A stretch of 64,000 bases of DNA from Boswellia sacra (taxonomy: Eukaryota; Streptophyta; Magnoliopsida; Sapindales; Burseraceae). The stretch covers positions 124,001 through 188,000 of the forward strand of contig SNVD02007596.1 in assembly GCA_013180625.2 (NCBI GenBank), read 5' to 3'. The position numbers were made by a program, and so were the translations under genes. Positions 60,120-64,000 of the stretch are shown in pieces. The first letter of the stretch is position 1; every line of letters begins with the position of its first letter. The notes beneath the pieces are model-generated. The model did no database searches. It was not told where the DNA came from and saw only the letters and a program-made list of their open reading frames with translations.

Positions 60120-63100
60120 TTGGTGCGATTTGGTATTTATTGGCTGTTGTTTCCATGACCGCTAACCATGGCTAAATATTCTTCTGCAGTGTGATTCAGC
60201 AGGCACAGAAGTTCTTCATGGAGACTAGTGATTCTAGTGATACAAGAAATGTATATACCAAGACTTCTAACATAATTTAACTCATTTTCATTACCTATCC
60301 TAGATGTATGTTAGTGTTTTGGTAGTACTTTCTATTAGTGAGGTTTCTTGGGGAACTTCACTCACTGAGCTACCTACGCATTTCATTCCTTTGGTTGGAT
60401 CCTTGCCCTTCTGCTTCCAGTGGACATCCATATACCATATTTATATAGCTGTTATTAGGTTTCATATTTATCTCACATCATTGAAAAGTTCAAGACATAG
60501 TAAAAGCTTGTAATGGTTTGTTGTCATGAGATGATAGCTGTGGGGTTCATCATCCTTCCTGTGCTCTGGATGCATTGGCATCTTTTTTTTAATTATTTTT
60601 TTAATAGGAAACTGTAGATTTATAAAACTATAAAAAGAAAGTTATTACAAGTATGAGTCGGACCATGTCTAGCAGAGACTATACAATTGAAGAGCCCTCT
60701 CCCTTGAACAACCAAAATAAGGCACAACTATACAACTATTCCTTGGGGACCCCCTCCCAATATGGATGAATAAAGAAGAATGAGAAGTCTTGGAATTCCT
60801 TTGAGATTAATGCCCATAAAGAAGCAAAAAGATGAATTGTGTCCTATAGCCCTGCATAGTTATCTTCCATATCTTCCTTGAAAATTCTTTTGTTCCTTTC
60901 TTGCCATATAATCAAAAAAAGAGCAGCAACTGCACAATTCCACAAAGTTTTCGCTTTTGTCTACTAGTGAACAAATTCTGTGCCATTAGTCATCTCATTT
61001 CTCATAAAGGAAAATTGAAATTATTCAAATAACTTAGTGATGTTGATTGTACAAAGCAAAAGAGCACTCAAGCACCTTATGCTTATATAATAAATATGAT
61101 GTTGAGGGCCTGGAATATTTCTGCTGCTGGCTTTGATGATATATTCATATTTAGTAGTTTTGATGACTGGTTCATAAGTTTATGATCTTTCATTTTCATT
61201 TTAATTTTTCTTGTTTGACACCTGAAATTCTAACAATTCAATGGATAATTTTGCTTCTTGCACAGATGGGTTTCCAATTTGCAGGGAAAGCTATATACTC
61301 TGCAGTATGGGTTGCTTCTATTTCACTGTTCATGGAGTTGCTTGGTTTCTCTACCCAAAAGTGGCTAACGGCTGGAGGTCTTGGGACAGTATTGCTGACT
61401 CTTGCTGGTCGTGAGGTACGGAGTAGCATCAGTTTAACATGTAGCTTTTCTTCACCTTCAACTCTTAACTGTTTCTTTTTTTTTAATGTCTATTTATTTT
61501 AATTTATATTTTTGCTTCAGATATTCACAAACTTTCTCTCAAGTGCAATGATTCATGCAACTCGACCTTTTGTTGTGAATGAATGGATACAAACAAAGAT
61601 TGAAGGCTATGAGGTGTCTGGTACTGTTGAGGTCTGTATTTGAGCATCCAACTCTAAACAAATGGCTCTATTAAAATGGCAGAGCGACAAACCTAAATAC
61701 GCTTTACTATTTGTTCTAAACTTCTGATTGTAGATGAATATGTGGATGTATGTTATATATCCAGACCTATTGTTTAATATAGTGATTAAGTATGTCTTTC
61801 CAAAATGTCAGGCATATACGTTTTTATGTTCATATTTCTATTTTTAACTGTCTGCAGCATGTGGGTTGGTGGTCGCCTACAATTGTGAGGGGTGAAGATC
61901 GTGAAGCTGTTCATATTCCAAACCACAAGTTTACAGTGAATGTTGTGAGAAATCTTAGTCAAAAAAGTCATTGGCGTATCAAAACTCATCTAGCCATTAG
62001 CCACTTGGATGTTAATAAGATTAATGTGAGAGAATATCTAGCTATTCTACCTTACAATAATGACAATTTCCTTTTGAGGGTTATGCAGGATATCTCTTTT
62101 GATAAATGTATTTGGGTTTTTTTCTGTGCAGAATATTGTTGCTGACATGCGCAAAGTCTTGGCCAAAAATCCTCAAGTTGAGCAGCAGAAGTTGCATAGA
62201 AGAGTATTTCTGGACAATGTCAATCCTGAAAATCAAGCGCTTCTGGTTAGTGTTATTTGTGTCAATCATCTAATGAAGTGATATTCTGTTAATCATAGTT
62301 CTTATGGATCTTTTATGTTTATCACATCTTTACTTTTTTGCATTATGAGAAGTATTATTAGAGTAACATTATAATTGCATTTTAATAATCTTGACGGATA
62401 ATCTTTTCCATTTAACATCTGTAACATATTTAGTTTGACGGAGCCGAAATTCCTTTATTATTTTTTTCTTCTTTCACACATTGCCACATTAGAGAAGCAC
62501 ACGGTTGAGTAGGGAGAAGGTCTACTTCACACAAAAATATGAAAGTTTTTCCAGTCAATATTAAGTATTATCCCTCATGGGTACAAGATTTGGCAGGATC
62601 TGTAGTTGATAATGACTGTAATTTGTATGACTGTGATGTCTCTGATACATCTAGGAAGTAGAACCTTATATCAAGTCCCAAGTAATTCCTAATATTACAT
62701 TCTTTTATTTTGAGAAGAAACTAGGAAAAATTTTAAATTCTAAATCCAATTAAAACCGAATAAAAAATAAAAATTGACTGTCAATACATTTGCTTTCTAT
62801 CACATTCTTGAATAATACATTTTAGCAGCACAAATTGGATATGCCTATAAAGCCTTTTAACATGCTTACTTGAAATTCTCGACTTAGATGGGGGATGAAT
62901 TATTTGCAAGGAATTTACTTGTTCGTGTTGGTGCAATGGAGCGCAATGGAGCGTACCAGATCTCCTATAATAATCTATTAATATGTGTACTGTGTAAGAA
63001 AAGGACAGAGCATCTATATGGATAAATTCAATTAATTCAGTGAAAGAGTAAGATAGCTAGACTGTTGATGTACGTTGATTTCCACTGAAGAAATTAGTAG

Positions 63101-63279
63101 TGGTTTGCTGAATATCTCCAAATGAGTTTATATGGAAGAATAGATTCTGAACAGTGGGTCATATTAATTTCTTTAATATGACTTTGATATAGATTCGAAT
63201 CTGCTTTTGGTGTTTTTTGCAGATCTTGGTGTCCTGTTTTGTGAAGACCTCACACTATGAAGAATATCTTTGTGTCAAA
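57846..63279 (+). CDS. MSL3: plastid MscS-like mechanosensitive channel, first 11 coding exons (3' end beyond window)
   Basis: Exons: 57846-57989, 58280-58443, 58919-59042, 59162-59259, 59372-59485, 60190-60250, 61266-61415, 61521-61631, 61858-62025, 62132-62245 and 63223-63279; the first 435 residues. The opening [20 protein letters not shown] and Ser/Arg-rich following region fit a chloroplast transit peptide. Membrane segments: [60 protein letters not shown], and the pore-lining helix [16 protein letters not shown]. The MscS beta-domain follows ([29 protein letters not shown]). MSL2/MSL3 in Arabidopsis release osmotic stress from the plastid inner envelope and shape plastid division. MSL2 versus MSL3 is not resolved. 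No further exon is found between 63280 and 64000. Confidence 0.94.
60078..60120. repeat. (ATT)n microsatellite in MSL intron
   Basis: About 13 consecutive ATT units in the intron between exons 5 and 6 of the MSL gene. Confidence 0.95.
60581..60962 (-). mobile_element. LINE 3'-end fragment in an MSL intron
   Basis: Inside the roughly 1-kb intron between exons 6 and 7. Read on the minus strand it encodes [20 protein letters not shown], then IFKEDMEDN, a stop, [20 protein letters not shown] and a short tail, followed by an A-rich end (T-rich on plus at 60581-60600). The W..RN.RIF pattern and the LWA...EF pattern downstream are the usual C-terminal end of plant LINE ORF2, after the reverse transcriptase. 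A 5'-truncated, dead copy in antisense to the host gene. Confidence 0.75.
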
Positions 63280-64000
63280 GTAGGATATTTTACCTCTCGT
63301 AGTTCTTTCTTTTATAACAAATATGACCTGTATTTCAGTTATTCTAGATACATCATGCACTAATAACATCAACAATGCAATATACTGCAGCAACTTGTAT
63401 GTGAAAAATTTATGATATTGTTGTTTCTGTCTGTTTCACATGATTGTTTTCTCACAAATAAATTGTTGCTTATTGTTTCTAAAAACGTGTCATCATGTCT
63501 AAATCAGCTGATTTTGAAAGTTAATTTTATTGTGCTCAGTTTAAACAAGAGAGATTCACTTGCTGGATCACAGTGATTTCATTTCTCCCCAGCATAAATT
63601 AAACAGTGCTAATCATTGGTCCCTTCATATTTCATATCTAGATTACTCATCATAGTGTTTCAAACCCGATTCTCCCCATGACATATTGGACATTTATGTT
63701 AAAATTGGAACGTCATTTTTTTTTTTTTTTGGGGTCCATGTACATAATACTCCAAACCTATTTTGGAGACCTCATTTTATACCTGTGTAAACACAGATTA
63801 TAGGATTTGAAGTTTCATTTAAGATCAATTTCTTGTGAGATTTTATGCTTTCTTATGAAAATTCGAGGGTAATTGGTCTAGAATTCGGATACAATTTGCA
63901 GAAGCTAAATAAATGAAAGGACCTGATTTGATTGATTTTGTCTTTATTTATTTCTAGCTTTATTGAAGTGGTGATTATGATTTTTGAGCCTTGATCTTTG
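63280..64000 (+). other. MSL intron running off the window
   Basis: After exon 11 ([19 protein letters not shown]) no continuation resembling the family's next segment is present up to the window end. T-rich, including a poly(T) run at about 63718-63731. Treated as intron. Confidence 0.6.

Overview
The window is nuclear DNA of a flowering plant, most likely a eudicot. The genes are split by short GT-AG introns, intergenic DNA is strongly AT-rich, 5' leaders carry introns, and every recognisable protein is plant-type. I do not name a species. There is no operon structure, CRISPR array, rRNA or tRNA that I can support.

Layout. 1-2218 (-): 5' half of a NAT11/NAT12-type nucleobase-ascorbate transporter, cut by the window start. 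2.2-9.5 kb: AT-rich spacer with a degenerate inverted-repeat element and a tandem duplication. 9528-9821 (-): small SKIP34-like protein. 10.3-11.8 kb: a hairpin-rich block of unlike composition, possibly organelle-derived. 12821-16865 (+): ecdysoneless (ECD/SGT1) homologue, 5 exons. 17505-20111: LTR retrotransposon with a gag remnant and no pol. 20464-21429: PIF/Harbinger-type element just 5' of NIC1. 21636-23893 (+): nicotinamidase NIC1, 5 exons. 25025-30012 (-): NETWORKED 2 (NET2) actin-binding coiled-coil protein with a 53-residue repeat array. About 31.2-31.7 kb: foldback MITE. 33719-35343 (-): small plant-specific protein, possibly of the At4g38060/CCI type. 36.2-46.4 kb: gene-poor block with a SINE (40845-41056) and a second LTR element without coding capacity (41989-45532). 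47633-51205 (+): long coiled-coil protein like Arabidopsis At4g38062. 51968-53720 (-): MDP1-type HAD phosphatase, 4 exons. 57846 to beyond 63279 (+): 5' eleven coding exons of a plastid MscS-like channel (MSL2/MSL3), with a LINE fragment in one intron.

The genes are unrelated housekeeping and cytoskeletal functions: purine/ascorbate transport, NAD salvage, actin-membrane networking, sugar-phosphate/protein dephosphorylation and plastid osmotic release. They do not form one pathway. I found no clear new biological system. The most unusual items are two coding tandem-repeat arrays (77-residue, heptad-coherent, in the At4g38062-like protein; 53-residue in NET2), two well-delimited non-autonomous LTR elements with perfect 5-bp target duplications, a SINE with a 13-bp duplication, and the anomalous hairpin block at 10.3-11.8 kb. 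Exon boundaries were read by eye from splice signals and reading phase.
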